This document shows, piece after piece, positions 43,076-50,656 of a DNA stretch of 64,000 nt. The DNA is from Candidatus Gastranaerophilales bacterium. GTDB taxonomy: Bacteria; Cyanobacteriota; Vampirovibrionia; Gastranaerophilales; Gastranaerophilaceae. Location of the stretch: the NCBI GenBank assembly GCA_944324435.1, contig CALUWH010000002.1, forward strand, positions 1-64,000, read 5' to 3'. The notes below the pieces were generated by a model, which was not told the origin of the DNA, searched no databases, and saw only the letters and a program-made list of their open reading frames with translations. The position numbers were made by a program, and so were the translations under genes. Numbering within the stretch: position 1 is the first letter of the stretch; every line of letters starts with the position of its first letter.

Positions 43076-43618
43076 ATGACTACAGTAGAACCAATCAGAA
43101 ATATTGAAAGCCTCAAAAAATTAGAAAAGTATTTTGCCAAAAGCAGTCCAAGAGATTTGTTATTATTTACTCTTGGTACAAATTGCGGATTGAGAATTTC
43201 AGATATAGTAGCTTTAAATGTTGGTGACGTGAGGAATAAAAGCCATATTCAGATTATTGAGAAGAAAACCGGAAAATTTAAAAAATTTCCGGTTAATTCA
43301 AAATTAAAGCCCATGATAGAAGAATTTATAAAGGGTAAACACTCTGATGAGGCTTTATTTGTTTCTATTTTTAAAAATCGGCTCGATAGATTTGGGGCAT
43401 ATTATATTATAAAAACAGCTTGCAAAACTGTTGGTATTCAGGAAAAAATAGGAACGCATACTATGAGAAAAACATTCGGGTATCATCATTACAAAAAATT
43501 CAAAGATGTAGCTATACTGCAAAAGATTTTTAATCATTCAAACCCGAATATAACACTAAGGTATATTGGCATTGAGCAAGACCAAATTGACGAAAGCTAT
43601 AACAACTTTATTCTATAA
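43076..43618 (+). CDS. Small tyrosine recombinase (integrase catalytic domain only)
   Basis: 180 residues from ATG 43076 (AAAGGAG 7 bases upstream). It has the catalytic set Arg40 (GLRISDI), Lys64 (KKTGK), His128-x-x-Arg131 (HTMRKTF), His154 (HSNPNITL) and Tyr163 (RYIG). The N-terminal DNA-arm domain of XerC/D is reduced to about 20 residues. Such small integrases occur on integrative elements and as inversion enzymes. No element boundaries, tRNA or inverted repeats are evident next to it. Function inferred as site-specific recombination. Confidence 0.9.
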   Translation: MTTVEPIRNIESLKKLEKYFAKSSPRDLLLFTLGTNCGLRISDIVALNVGDVRNKSHIQIIEKKTGKFKKFPVNSKLKPMIEEFIKGKHSDEALFVSIFKNRLDRFGAYYIIKTACKTVGIQEKIGTHTMRKTFGYHHYKKFKDVAILQKIFNHSNPNITLRYIGIEQDQIDESYNNFIL

Positions 43619-43755
43619 TTTATAAAAAGAAAAATAGAACAAATTCTCATAGTGTGTTCTGCGTAAGGAAATCCTTTAAATTAAATACAGCAGAATCCAC
43701 TTCTATCTCAAAGTATAAGGGTAAGAACATGTGTAAAGGAGTGATGTTCAACTTA

Positions 43756-43784
43756 TTGACATAGCATAAGAAGTTTGGTATTAT
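43756..43784 (+). promoter_or_regulatory. Sigma70 promoter of the 43846 prepilin gene
   Basis: TTGACA (43756-43761), 17-bp spacer, TATTAT (43779-43784), 61 bp before the ATG. The 137 bp ahead of it, after the integrase, show nothing recognisable. Confidence 0.75.
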
Positions 43785-43845
43785 AAGTATATAAATCGTA
43801 AAAAAATAAAAAAAGTATTCTAATATAAGAAGAGAAAGGAATATT

Positions 43846-44523
43846 ATGATGAAGAAGAATGGTTTTACTCTTGCAGAAGTTTTGATTACTCTGGCAATTA
43901 TCGGGGTTGTTGCTACAATGACTCTGCCTGCTTTGATGACAAATACTCAAGAACAACAAGCAAAAACAGGCTTGAAAAAAGGTATTAATACTCTTACAGA
44001 AGCTGCTCAAATGAATCAGGCTATTGATGGTTTTGATTGGGGCTCTGTTACTGTACAATCTGGAACTACTCCAAGCCCGGATACCCAGTCTATCTATGGT
44101 CTTCTTGCAAAGAGAACTTCTGTAGATTATTCAAAATCCGGCACAGGGAAGCTTCCTGAAGGTAAAGGCAGTGCGCCTGCAGTAGTACAAGGTAATTATA
44201 CTGTATTCTTTAGAGACGGCTCTGCAATATCTTTCCCGACTAATCTATACATGACTGGTAATACTGCAACTGTTCAACAAGACGGTCTTGTTTATGGTCT
44301 GTCGGTTCTGTTTGATACTAACGGAGCAAAAGGACCTAATATCCTTTCAAATTGTTTAGGAAATACTCTAGGGCCTACATCAGGGAAGGATTCTACTGCT
44401 GCAAATGCTATAACGCAGTGTGCAAGTAAAAACCGTGTAATCAAAGACCAATTTGGTGTAAGATTAAGAGGTGGTTATGCCGTTCCAAATGGTGCAGCTG
44501 CAAGGTGGGCTTACGAAAACTAA
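43846..44523 (+). CDS. Type IV prepilin-like protein
   Basis: 225 residues, AAAGGAA before ATG. The class III signal MMKKNGFTLAEVLITLAIIG has its cleavage site between Gly6 and Phe7, Glu at +5 of the mature protein and a hydrophobic N-terminal helix. The mature part is Gly/Ser/Thr-rich with VFFRDGSAISF and an LSVLFDTNGAKGPN segment typical of the pseudopilin-like family common in this lineage. Two cysteines (NCLGN, QCASK) may pair. Major or minor pilin status cannot be told. Strong promoter and terminator on either side: a single-gene unit. Confidence 0.9.
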   Translation: MMKKNGFTLAEVLITLAIIGVVATMTLPALMTNTQEQQAKTGLKKGINTLTEAAQMNQAIDGFDWGSVTVQSGTTPSPDTQSIYGLLAKRTSVDYSKSGTGKLPEGKGSAPAVVQGNYTVFFRDGSAISFPTNLYMTGNTATVQQDGLVYGLSVLFDTNGAKGPNILSNCLGNTLGPTSGKDSTAANAITQCASKNRVIKDQFGVRLRGGYAVPNGAAARWAYEN

Positions 44524-44549
44524 TTCTAATTCACTAATATCTAGGATAG

Positions 44550-44581
44550 AAAAGAGAGAGATTAGTCAATCTCTCTCTTTT
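44550..44581. terminator. Bidirectional terminator
   Basis: 14-bp perfect stem AAAAGAGAGAGATT/AATCTCTCTCTTTT (44550-44563, 44568-44581) around AGTC, serving the prepilin gene and the convergent 712-residue gene. Confidence 0.9.
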
Positions 44582-44586
44582 GATTT

Positions 44587-46725
44587 TTATATTCCTTCAA
44601 AGTTTCCGGCAAGGATTTTTAGCGCCCTGTCTTCTGCTTGCTGAGCTCTATCAAGTGCGCTTTGAAGCCCGGAATTATCAAAACTCTTTGAAATATTTGC
44701 AGCACGCTGGGACGGAATATATCTGCTCTTTGCATCTTCACCTTTATCAGGCTTAATCGTGCATTCTGATGACGGAATGTATGTGTAATTATCTATTGAA
44801 TTTGATTTTAATGGTCTTGGAATTATGTTTTCAGAAGACGGAACATAAGTATAATTATCTACTTTGGCATCCTCCGGTACGCTAATTATCTGAGGATTCA
44901 TCGCGTTAGCATCTTTACCCTTTGAAGAATGTGATGCTGCTTGTTGTTCAGCAAGACTTAATGCAGGCTGCGCTGCCGCAGGCTGTGCGGCTTCTTGTTT
45001 CTTTCTTGCCATTTCATATAATCTTTCGTTCAAATCCTGCATTAGAAATTCTTTTTGTTTTTTCGTTTCGGCTTCGTGCTCATCCTGTTTCATTGCATCA
45101 TAAGACTTGCCGAACAAGAACTGGCTTGTTTTAGTTAATGCAGTTCCTAAAACACCCATAGAAATCAGACCCCAAACACCCAGCCTCATCGGAACACCTG
45201 CGACATTTCTAAAGAAGTTCGGGATTTGTCTTACCTTGTTCATTAAAATATTACCGCTCTTGTACCCTTTAAATGTTTCCAAATCAAGGGTTAAGAATCT
45301 TCCGAGTTTTCTTATACCTTTTGTTAAGATATTCTGGTTTTTAACTGTACTCAAAGCCTTGAGTTGAGCTTTAGCAGCCTTTTTAGCAGCACTATACTCA
45401 GCCTTGTTAGCAAATGCACCTGATTTAGCTTTTGTATTAAATTCTTCCAAAATTTTTCTGTACTGTTCAACCTGTTCTTTTGTCATACCTGCGTATTGAA
45501 CACCGCCCATCGAGTGCATCATCTTCAATGCAAGTGGGAATGTGAATACCCATGATACAGACTCAATCAATCCGCCGGCAAGAGTTCCGACTTTCTGGTC
45601 TTTATCAGCTTTTTTAACATTCATTCCGACTTCAACAAGGAGCGGAGCAATAAACAACAATGCACCCAATTTCCCACCGCCAAATGTAATTCCGCGGTGG
45701 AACATCTGCATTAATTTCGAGGTGAATCTTCCGGTGCCTGTTCTTGCACCTTCCGACATACTGTGAAGTTTATTAAAGACTTCATCACATCCGATTGTAC
45801 GTTCAAACGGCTTAGTTAACGGCCCCATCCAGCCATAGTGGCCTGCGCCCATTTTTACTCTGCCTTTAACCTTTTCGGTTGCAAGTTTAACATCATTAAT
45901 ATATTTGCCGTAAACGTCTTCTTTAATTAATTTAAGCTTATTAGCGTCAAGCCCCATTTCTTTGAGGATTTCCTGCTTGGTCGCATCCATAGCCCCTGCG
46001 CCGAGAGCTTGGATTTTATTAATCTGTTCCGGAGTTTTGCCGAGCCTGTCTAAGAGAACCTGAACAACCGCTTTTTCTTCCGGAATTTGAGAAATACGTT
46101 TTACATTGAAAGTTTTTTTGAGCATTTTTTTCTCAAAATCGTTTAATCCGATATCTTTAAGCCCCGGTGCTTTACCATCTGCGAGCTTCAAAGCATCAGT
46201 AATTCTCAAAAAGTCTTGTACAACCTCTTGTTTCTGGTTAAACATTTGGCTTTTAACCATACTCCATTCCGGCATAGACGGAGTATCTCGCATTGCCCTT
46301 AATATTGCGCTGTTTTCTACTATTTTATGCCCTGTTTTCTTCGCAGAACCAAATCCGGATATTACAGCCTGAACAGGTTTATTCTGAATAAGTTTGGATT
46401 CTTGTATCTTATCCCCAAACCTTGCGGCTTTTGCAACTAAACTTTTTTCATACTGACCGCTGCAAGCTTCTGAATACTTATCTAAAGCAAATCCCATTGT
46501 AAGCCAGGTCGGTAATATCAATAAAGGATGTTCTATAAACGGACTTATAACCCCCATCGGGTCAGCCTCTTTTACTGTCTCTACAAAACCTTTGTGCTCA
46601 AAGCTGTCTGCCGGAACATAATAATAGTTAGGTATATGCACAGGCTGCTGTTGATTTTGTTGCTTCTGCTGCGCCTGTCCCGGAGCTATATTATATTTAT
46701 CAAAATTTTGATTAATTTGTGTCAC
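44587..46725 (-). CDS. Large unknown protein with NYxYVP repeats
   Basis: 712 residues, GTG start with AAAGG 9 bases upstream. No signal peptide. The N-terminus is Gln/Pro-rich. Hydrophobic segments near residues 65-80 (HPLLILPTWLTMGFAL), 352-368 and 398-412 suggest membrane association. The body is basic and helical. A short motif recurs once at the N-terminus and three times at the C-terminus: NYYYVPADSFE, NYTYVPSSENI, NYTYIPSSECT and SRYIPSQRAA. An Ala/Gln-rich segment links body and tail. The motif looks like a binding or sorting tag. I recognise no family. Confidence 0.8.
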   Translation of the reverse strand: MTQINQNFDKYNIAPGQAQQKQQNQQQPVHIPNYYYVPADSFEHKGFVETVKEADPMGVISPFIEHPLLILPTWLTMGFALDKYSEACSGQYEKSLVAKAARFGDKIQESKLIQNKPVQAVISGFGSAKKTGHKIVENSAILRAMRDTPSMPEWSMVKSQMFNQKQEVVQDFLRITDALKLADGKAPGLKDIGLNDFEKKMLKKTFNVKRISQIPEEKAVVQVLLDRLGKTPEQINKIQALGAGAMDATKQEILKEMGLDANKLKLIKEDVYGKYINDVKLATEKVKGRVKMGAGHYGWMGPLTKPFERTIGCDEVFNKLHSMSEGARTGTGRFTSKLMQMFHRGITFGGGKLGALLFIAPLLVEVGMNVKKADKDQKVGTLAGGLIESVSWVFTFPLALKMMHSMGGVQYAGMTKEQVEQYRKILEEFNTKAKSGAFANKAEYSAAKKAAKAQLKALSTVKNQNILTKGIRKLGRFLTLDLETFKGYKSGNILMNKVRQIPNFFRNVAGVPMRLGVWGLISMGVLGTALTKTSQFLFGKSYDAMKQDEHEAETKKQKEFLMQDLNERLYEMARKKQEAAQPAAAQPALSLAEQQAASHSSKGKDANAMNPQIISVPEDAKVDNYTYVPSSENIIPRPLKSNSIDNYTYIPSSECTIKPDKGEDAKSRYIPSQRAANISKSFDNSGLQSALDRAQQAEDRALKILAGNFEGI

Positions 46726-47048
46726 AATAATAAACCTTTATAAACCTAACTATATTTATAAAGTCAGATTGGCTCAAAAAATTGCTCATGTTCGTAAAAA
46801 AACTTAATAAATTGCACCCTTACCTCATCAAGAGATGGGCTTGGGATGGATATAATGGTTTTAAGAGTAGAAGAGTAGTTGAGAAGAAATTTAAAACTCC
46901 TCAATATTTTTTGCTAAAAGGCGGACACAAACATTTGTCTGTGTCCGCCAAATTACCTTTTACCAGTAGTTATGCCGTTGAGGCATCCTTGGAGTTTTTA
47001 TATCAGTCGGGAATTATAACCTAAAAGCCGACCAATACATTTACCCCC
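46726..47048. other. Intergenic region between unknown gene and aldolase
   Basis: About 320 bp. It holds the start region of the minus-strand 712-residue gene, a hairpin terminator for the aldolase at 46920-46949, and one dispersed copy of the GGGGGTAAATG repeat at 47028-47049. An 80-codon plus-strand frame (46782-47024) runs across the terminator hairpin and is not convincing as a gene. Confidence 0.6.
46920..46949 (-). terminator. Terminator of the aldolase gene
   Basis: 10-bp stem GGCGGACACA/TGTGTCCGCC; on the minus strand it is followed by CTTTTAG. About 100 bp after the aldolase stop. Confidence 0.65.
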
Positions 47049-48008
47049 TTAGTCGTCTGCGTGACCGGCTGTTCCTAATACGTCGCGCATTTTGTGCATA
47101 ACCATTTCTTTAACAGCAGTTCTGCCCGGGCCCATGTATTCACGTGGGTCGAATTTCTCAGGATGTTCAATAAAGAATTCTCTGATTGTTGCTGTCATTG
47201 CTAATCTTAAATCTGTATCAATGTTAATCTTTGCAACACCGTGTTTTGAAGCATAGTTTAGCATATCTTCCGGTACACCTTGAGCATCAGGCAATTTCCC
47301 ACCATACTGGTTGCATTTTGCAACAAATTCTTTTGGAACTGATGATGAACCGTGAAGAACAAGCGGATAATCATAGCCGACAATTTCGTTTACAGCTTTC
47401 TTGATTTCTGCAAGTCTTTCAAAGTCTAATTTAGCTTCGCCTTTGAATTTGTATGCGCCGTGGGATGTTCCGATAGCAACTGCCAAGGAATCGCAGCCGG
47501 TTTCTTGAACAAATCTTGCAGCTTCTTCTGGATCAGTGTAAGTTGAATCTTTTGCGTGGACTTTAACGTCATCTTCTACACCTGCTAATTTACCAAGCTC
47601 AGCCTCTACTGAAACTCCGCGCGGATGAGCGTAGTCTACAACCTGTTTAGTTAATTTAATATTTTCTTCCAACGGGAATCTGCTTCCGTCTATCATAACA
47701 GAAGAGAAACCGCCATCAATACAAACTTTACAAATATCAAAATCTGCACCGTGGTCTAAGTGAAGTGCAATAGGTACTGTAGTTGTAGCAAGAGCTGCTT
47801 CTACCAATTTAATCAGGTAAGTTTGGTTTGCATACTTTCTTGCACCTGCTGATACCTGAAGAATAATTGGGGATCTTGTTTCTTCAGCAGCTTCAGCAAT
47901 AGCCTGCAAAATTTCCATGTTGTTTACATTGTAAGCACCGATAGCATAACCGCCGGCTAATGCTTTCTTGAACATTTCGTTTGTTCCGACTAATCTTCTT
48001 TCAGCCAT
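47049..48008 (-). CDS. fba: Class II fructose-bisphosphate aldolase
   Basis: 319 residues from ATG 48008 (AAGGAG 7 bases upstream; the frame from 48029 covers this site). Zinc-dependent cleavage of fructose-1,6-bisphosphate in glycolysis and gluconeogenesis. Seen: GAYNVNNMEILQAI, the zinc-binding HLDHG, EAELGKLAGVEDD, GTSHGAYK, VLHGSSSVP and KINIDTDLRLA. Length and order match the GatY/FbaA-type IIB enzymes. A single gene, divergent from the 48381 unit and its 38-bp palindrome. Confidence 0.95.
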   Translation of the reverse strand: MAERRLVGTNEMFKKALAGGYAIGAYNVNNMEILQAIAEAAEETRSPIILQVSAGARKYANQTYLIKLVEAALATTTVPIALHLDHGADFDICKVCIDGGFSSVMIDGSRFPLEENIKLTKQVVDYAHPRGVSVEAELGKLAGVEDDVKVHAKDSTYTDPEEAARFVQETGCDSLAVAIGTSHGAYKFKGEAKLDFERLAEIKKAVNEIVGYDYPLVLHGSSSVPKEFVAKCNQYGGKLPDAQGVPEDMLNYASKHGVAKINIDTDLRLAMTATIREFFIEHPEKFDPREYMGPGRTAVKEMVMHKMRDVLGTAGHADD

Positions 48009-48098
48009 GTGAATTCTCCTTCTTTTCATGTAAATTACATTTACATCCTCATTATTACTACAAAGGGGGGGAAAAGTAAAGCCAAAATTTCTAAAATA

Positions 48099-48161
48099 TT
48101 GACAAAGAGAATTTTGTACGTTATACTTTCTTTGTATCGATATATCGATACAAAGAAAGTA
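48099..48161 (+). promoter_or_regulatory. Consensus promoter overlapped by a perfect 38-bp palindrome
   Basis: TTGACA (48099-48104), 17-bp spacer, TATACT (48122-48127). A perfect palindrome, 19 bp on each side, spans 48124-48161 with core TATCGATATATCGATA; it starts inside the -10 box and covers the transcription start. It would act as an operator for a dimeric or tetrameric repressor, or fold as a hairpin at the 5' end of the mRNA. The regulator is unknown. Confidence 0.75.
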
Positions 48162-48168
48162 CGTCGAA

Positions 48169-48225
48169 ATGAAAAAAATTGTAATCGTAAATTTGAATAG
48201 AAATTGGTGGCGTGGGTTAGTTTAA
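48169..48225 (+). CDS. Possible leader peptide with tandem Trp codons
   Basis: 18-residue frame MKKIVIVNLNRNWWRGLV directly after the palindrome. Two adjacent TGG codons near the end recall trp-type attenuation leaders. The downstream RNA can fold: TTTAACTGCCC (48221-48231) with GGGTAGTTAAA near 48258-48268 (one G-U), then AAAACC/GGTTTT. There is no good ribosome site, and the following gene is not a recognised tryptophan gene. Coding status is uncertain. Confidence 0.3.
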   Translation: MKKIVIVNLNRNWWRGLV

Positions 48226-48380
48226 CTGCCCGATTTTTACTGTCTATTCTAAATTTTGGGTAGTTAAAACCTGAGAGGTTTTGTCTGCTCGGATTTAAAC
48301 TTGCGAAAGTTAAAAATTGTAAACAAAATTTTTCAGGTAAGGCAATTTTCAAGTTTCACAAGTTTTAGGAATGTGCAGTC

Positions 48381-49583
48381 ATGACAAAAGTAAATAATGA
48401 TAATTTAATTAATACTCTTCCAAAGGCGCTAAAGCCTGCTGCAAGATTTGTAAGGCATCAGGAACAGGCGTCGGGTCTTTCTACGTCAAGATTTATTCAG
48501 GATGTAACAACCTGTTTGATACCAAAGGCTGTTTTTTCAAGAAGTTTGGCAGACTTAACCGAAAATACTTTTTTGGAGGTTTCTGAGGAAACATTGATAT
48601 ACTTTGTGCCTACGATTTTAGGCCAGCATATTGCAAGAAAAGTTTTTTCTAGAGGATTAAGCCCTGATTTGAAAAAAGAAGTTGCAACGACCGGGGTTGA
48701 ACTTATGGAAAAAGCCGATAAGGTGAAAAATAAGAAGGTTCTGCCGGTTAAGGCGGCTATAGCACTTGCTGCAATGGCAATACCCCTTACGGAGTATTCT
48801 TTGAATTATATTAAAAACCTTATGACGCTCAAAATTTTTAATAAGAGTGACTTTAAGAATATTGCATCATTGGAAAACACAAAAGAGGATAAGGCTCATC
48901 AGGATAAGGTAAGAAAGAGCGCAAAAAGGCATATTGGACTTGCCGGCGGACTTTATGCAGGATGTCTCGGGTTAGCTGGACTTCTTGCAACAAAGGGAAA
49001 AAACTCTAAAATACTTCAAAATATTTCGGAATTTATAGTAGCTCCCGGGACAAAATTGTTTAAAAATGCACCGAAAACAAAGAACTTCTTTAACAAATAT
49101 TTATGTATGGATTTTAACCATACTAAAAAAGGTGAGTTATGCTTAAGCCAAGGTCAATTAACAACATGTGTCCTTACAGGCGGCGTCGGATATTTTGGAG
49201 CTTCCGCAGATAGAGGCAAAGAAAACTTAAAGGAGACTGCAACAAGGTTTCCTATTGTTGCGCTTTACGTAATAACAGGCAGCAATTTCTTTGAACAAGG
49301 ATTTAAAAAACTGCTTTATAAAATGGGAAAATGCAAGGATTTAATTGACAAAGACTTAAAAGTGCCGGAATTTGATAAACTGAAAGATTTAGCAGAAAAG
49401 CTTGCGCAGGAAAGAAATTCATCTGTTGAGAAAGAGTACAAATCGCTTGTAAAACAAAAAGTTTTAATAAAAGGACTGCCATACCTTGTTGCAATCGGCG
49501 TAATGGGATTTTTTGTTGCAGGCATGACGGTGCATTTTACTAAAAAACGCTATGAGAAATCAAAGGCTATAAATCAACATTAG
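48381..49583 (+). CDS. Unknown membrane protein
   Basis: 400 residues. The start has TTTTAGGA 10 bases upstream. No signal peptide. Candidate membrane segments lie near residues 122-140 (AAIALAAMAIPLTEY), 188-205 (GLAGGLYAGCLGLAGLLA), 250-270 and the C-terminal 365-385 (LPYLVAIGVMGFFVAGMTV). The remainder is basic and helical. It resembles the 712-residue protein at 44587 in composition, but I see no convincing sequence relation. The last five codons lie in a stretch shared with the tolC remnant that follows. Expressed from the palindrome-controlled promoter. Confidence 0.75.
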   Translation: MTKVNNDNLINTLPKALKPAARFVRHQEQASGLSTSRFIQDVTTCLIPKAVFSRSLADLTENTFLEVSEETLIYFVPTILGQHIARKVFSRGLSPDLKKEVATTGVELMEKADKVKNKKVLPVKAAIALAAMAIPLTEYSLNYIKNLMTLKIFNKSDFKNIASLENTKEDKAHQDKVRKSAKRHIGLAGGLYAGCLGLAGLLATKGKNSKILQNISEFIVAPGTKLFKNAPKTKNFFNKYLCMDFNHTKKGELCLSQGQLTTCVLTGGVGYFGASADRGKENLKETATRFPIVALYVITGSNFFEQGFKKLLYKMGKCKDLIDKDLKVPEFDKLKDLAEKLAQERNSSVEKEYKSLVKQKVLIKGLPYLVAIGVMGFFVAGMTVHFTKKRYEKSKAINQH

Positions 49584-49690
49584 ATTCTTTTATCGGTGCA
49601 CCGATTACTCTTTCAAGCTCAGCTGCATTAACGTTATAATCAAGCAAGTTTGAATAATAGCTCAGTTGAGCATTCAAATAAGTATTTTCA
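49568..49690 (-). pseudogene. Remnant: 3' end of a second tolC-like gene
   Basis: 123 bp aligned without gaps to 53013-53135, the 3' end of the intact tolC-like gene, with six differences. In the tolC frame all six are synonymous: the remnant still encodes ENTYLNAQLSYYSNLL and onwards to SNVDL and a stop. The upstream part is missing and replaced by another gene fragment (49674-49802). This is the expected trace of a full paralogue lost by deletion. Confidence 0.85.
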
Positions 49691-49802
49691 TCTTTTTCTC
49701 TCCTTTTGAAATTTTATCACTTGCAATTCCTGCGGCAGCTCCGACAAGAGCTGCGCCAGCTGCAGTAATAAGTGTGTTTTTGATAAATTTACGCCTATTC
49801 AT
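49674..49802 (-). pseudogene. Truncated gene: twin-arginine signal peptide fragment joined to tolC remnant
   Basis: 42-codon frame from ATG 49802. The sequence MNRRKFIKNTLITAAGAALV is a Tat-type signal (RRKFIK, then an Ala-rich hydrophobic core), followed by GIASDKISKGEKK. After about 37 residues it enters the tolC remnant in a different frame and stops. TATAAT lies upstream (minus strand, near 49822). It is probably the 5' end of a Tat-exported protein gene whose remainder was deleted; a short functional peptide cannot be excluded. Confidence 0.65.
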
Positions 49803-49876
49803 TTGCCTAAAACCTTTATTATAATGTTAGCACTTTAGAGTTACTCTAAGTCAAGTTTTTAATAATTTTTGTCTTA

Positions 49877-49922
49877 AATTATCAAAGCGAGCTCAACAAT
49901 AGTCGAGCTCGCTTTGATAATT
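49877..49922. terminator. Long perfect hairpin after the 49935 gene
   Basis: 18-bp perfect stem (49877-49894 and 49905-49922, AAAGCGAGCTC core) around a 10-base loop, located 12 bp after the minus-strand stop at 49935. The U tract is short. Confidence 0.75.
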
Positions 49923-49934
49923 ATTTAACTCTCA

Positions 49935-50489
49935 TTAAAAAGTTATTTTTATTTCATCACCATCTTTATTCTCAAAAATAAATGTTACATTTTGAATCTT
50001 ATCTAAATACAATCCCATCGCAAGAATTCGTATACTCTCCCCCTTTTTTATTGTATAGTCTTTAGGGAAATCATATAGGTATGGAATTTGTTCTTTCGTA
50101 CTTTTATACCCATGGTAATCATCTATAAATGGAACATATGTCTGCCAGTATTTGAGGTTTCTTACATTTACTCTCGTCCAGTGGCTTTTCCTTGTTATAT
50201 TTTTGTTTGCATAGTAATCAGAATCAATACCTTTTAATAACAAATCTTGATTAGTATTATTTGATACTATATATTCATAAGGAACGCCTTCCTTGTATGA
50301 ATAGTTAAATTTAAATACATTTTTTTCTATTTTTATGCCATTTTTGTCATAACAATCATTCTGAACTTTTTGTAATGTTATTTCTTTATTATAGCTTTTG
50401 TGGGGGTTAGTATTGAACCAGGTATCTATAGCAGCAAATACTGGCGCGGAAAGAACTAAAATAGCAGCAAGTATAAATATCTTTTTCAT
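49935..50489 (-). CDS. Secreted protein of unknown function
   Basis: 184 residues, AGGAGG before ATG. Signal peptide (MKKIFILAAILVLSAPVFA). The mature part is rich in Tyr, Asn and Lys with beta-strand character (FKFNYSYKEGVPYEYIVS, VTFIFENKDGDEI). Two clustered features are a single Cys (NDCYD) and WTRVNVRNLKYWQTYVP. Probably periplasmic or secreted. No family recognised. It lies between the tolC remnant and feoAB, transcribed away from feoAB. Confidence 0.75.
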   Translation of the reverse strand: MKKIFILAAILVLSAPVFAAIDTWFNTNPHKSYNKEITLQKVQNDCYDKNGIKIEKNVFKFNYSYKEGVPYEYIVSNNTNQDLLLKGIDSDYYANKNITRKSHWTRVNVRNLKYWQTYVPFIDDYHGYKSTKEQIPYLYDFPKDYTIKKGESIRILAMGLYLDKIQNVTFIFENKDGDEIKITF

Positions 50490-50618
50490 TTTTACCTCCT
50501 TTTATTATTATTTATATATTTTTACATACTATACCTTAAATTTAAAGGTCAATAAAACAATTCTTAATAAAACTTATGCTTCATACTGAACAATGACAAC
50601 ACACCCATTCCAATCATA

Positions 50619-50647
50619 TTGACAAATGGCTATTCCAGCCATACAAT
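50619..50647 (+). promoter_or_regulatory. feoAB promoter with an inverted repeat in its spacer
   Basis: TTGACA (50619-50624), 17-bp spacer, TACAAT (50642-50647), only 9 bp before the ATG. ATGGCT-ATTCC-AGCCAT (50626-50642) fills the spacer, a typical position for a repressor, perhaps iron-responsive. It is unlike the Fur box. Confidence 0.65.
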
Positions 50648-50656
50648 TAACAAGGA

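Noticed and set aside
43076-43618. Integrase as evidence of a mobile island
   Set aside because: No direct repeats, tRNA or composition break were found at its sides; I report only the gene.
46782-47024. 80-codon plus-strand frame
   Set aside because: It crosses the aldolase terminator hairpin (46920-46949), has no ribosome site and no recognisable domain.
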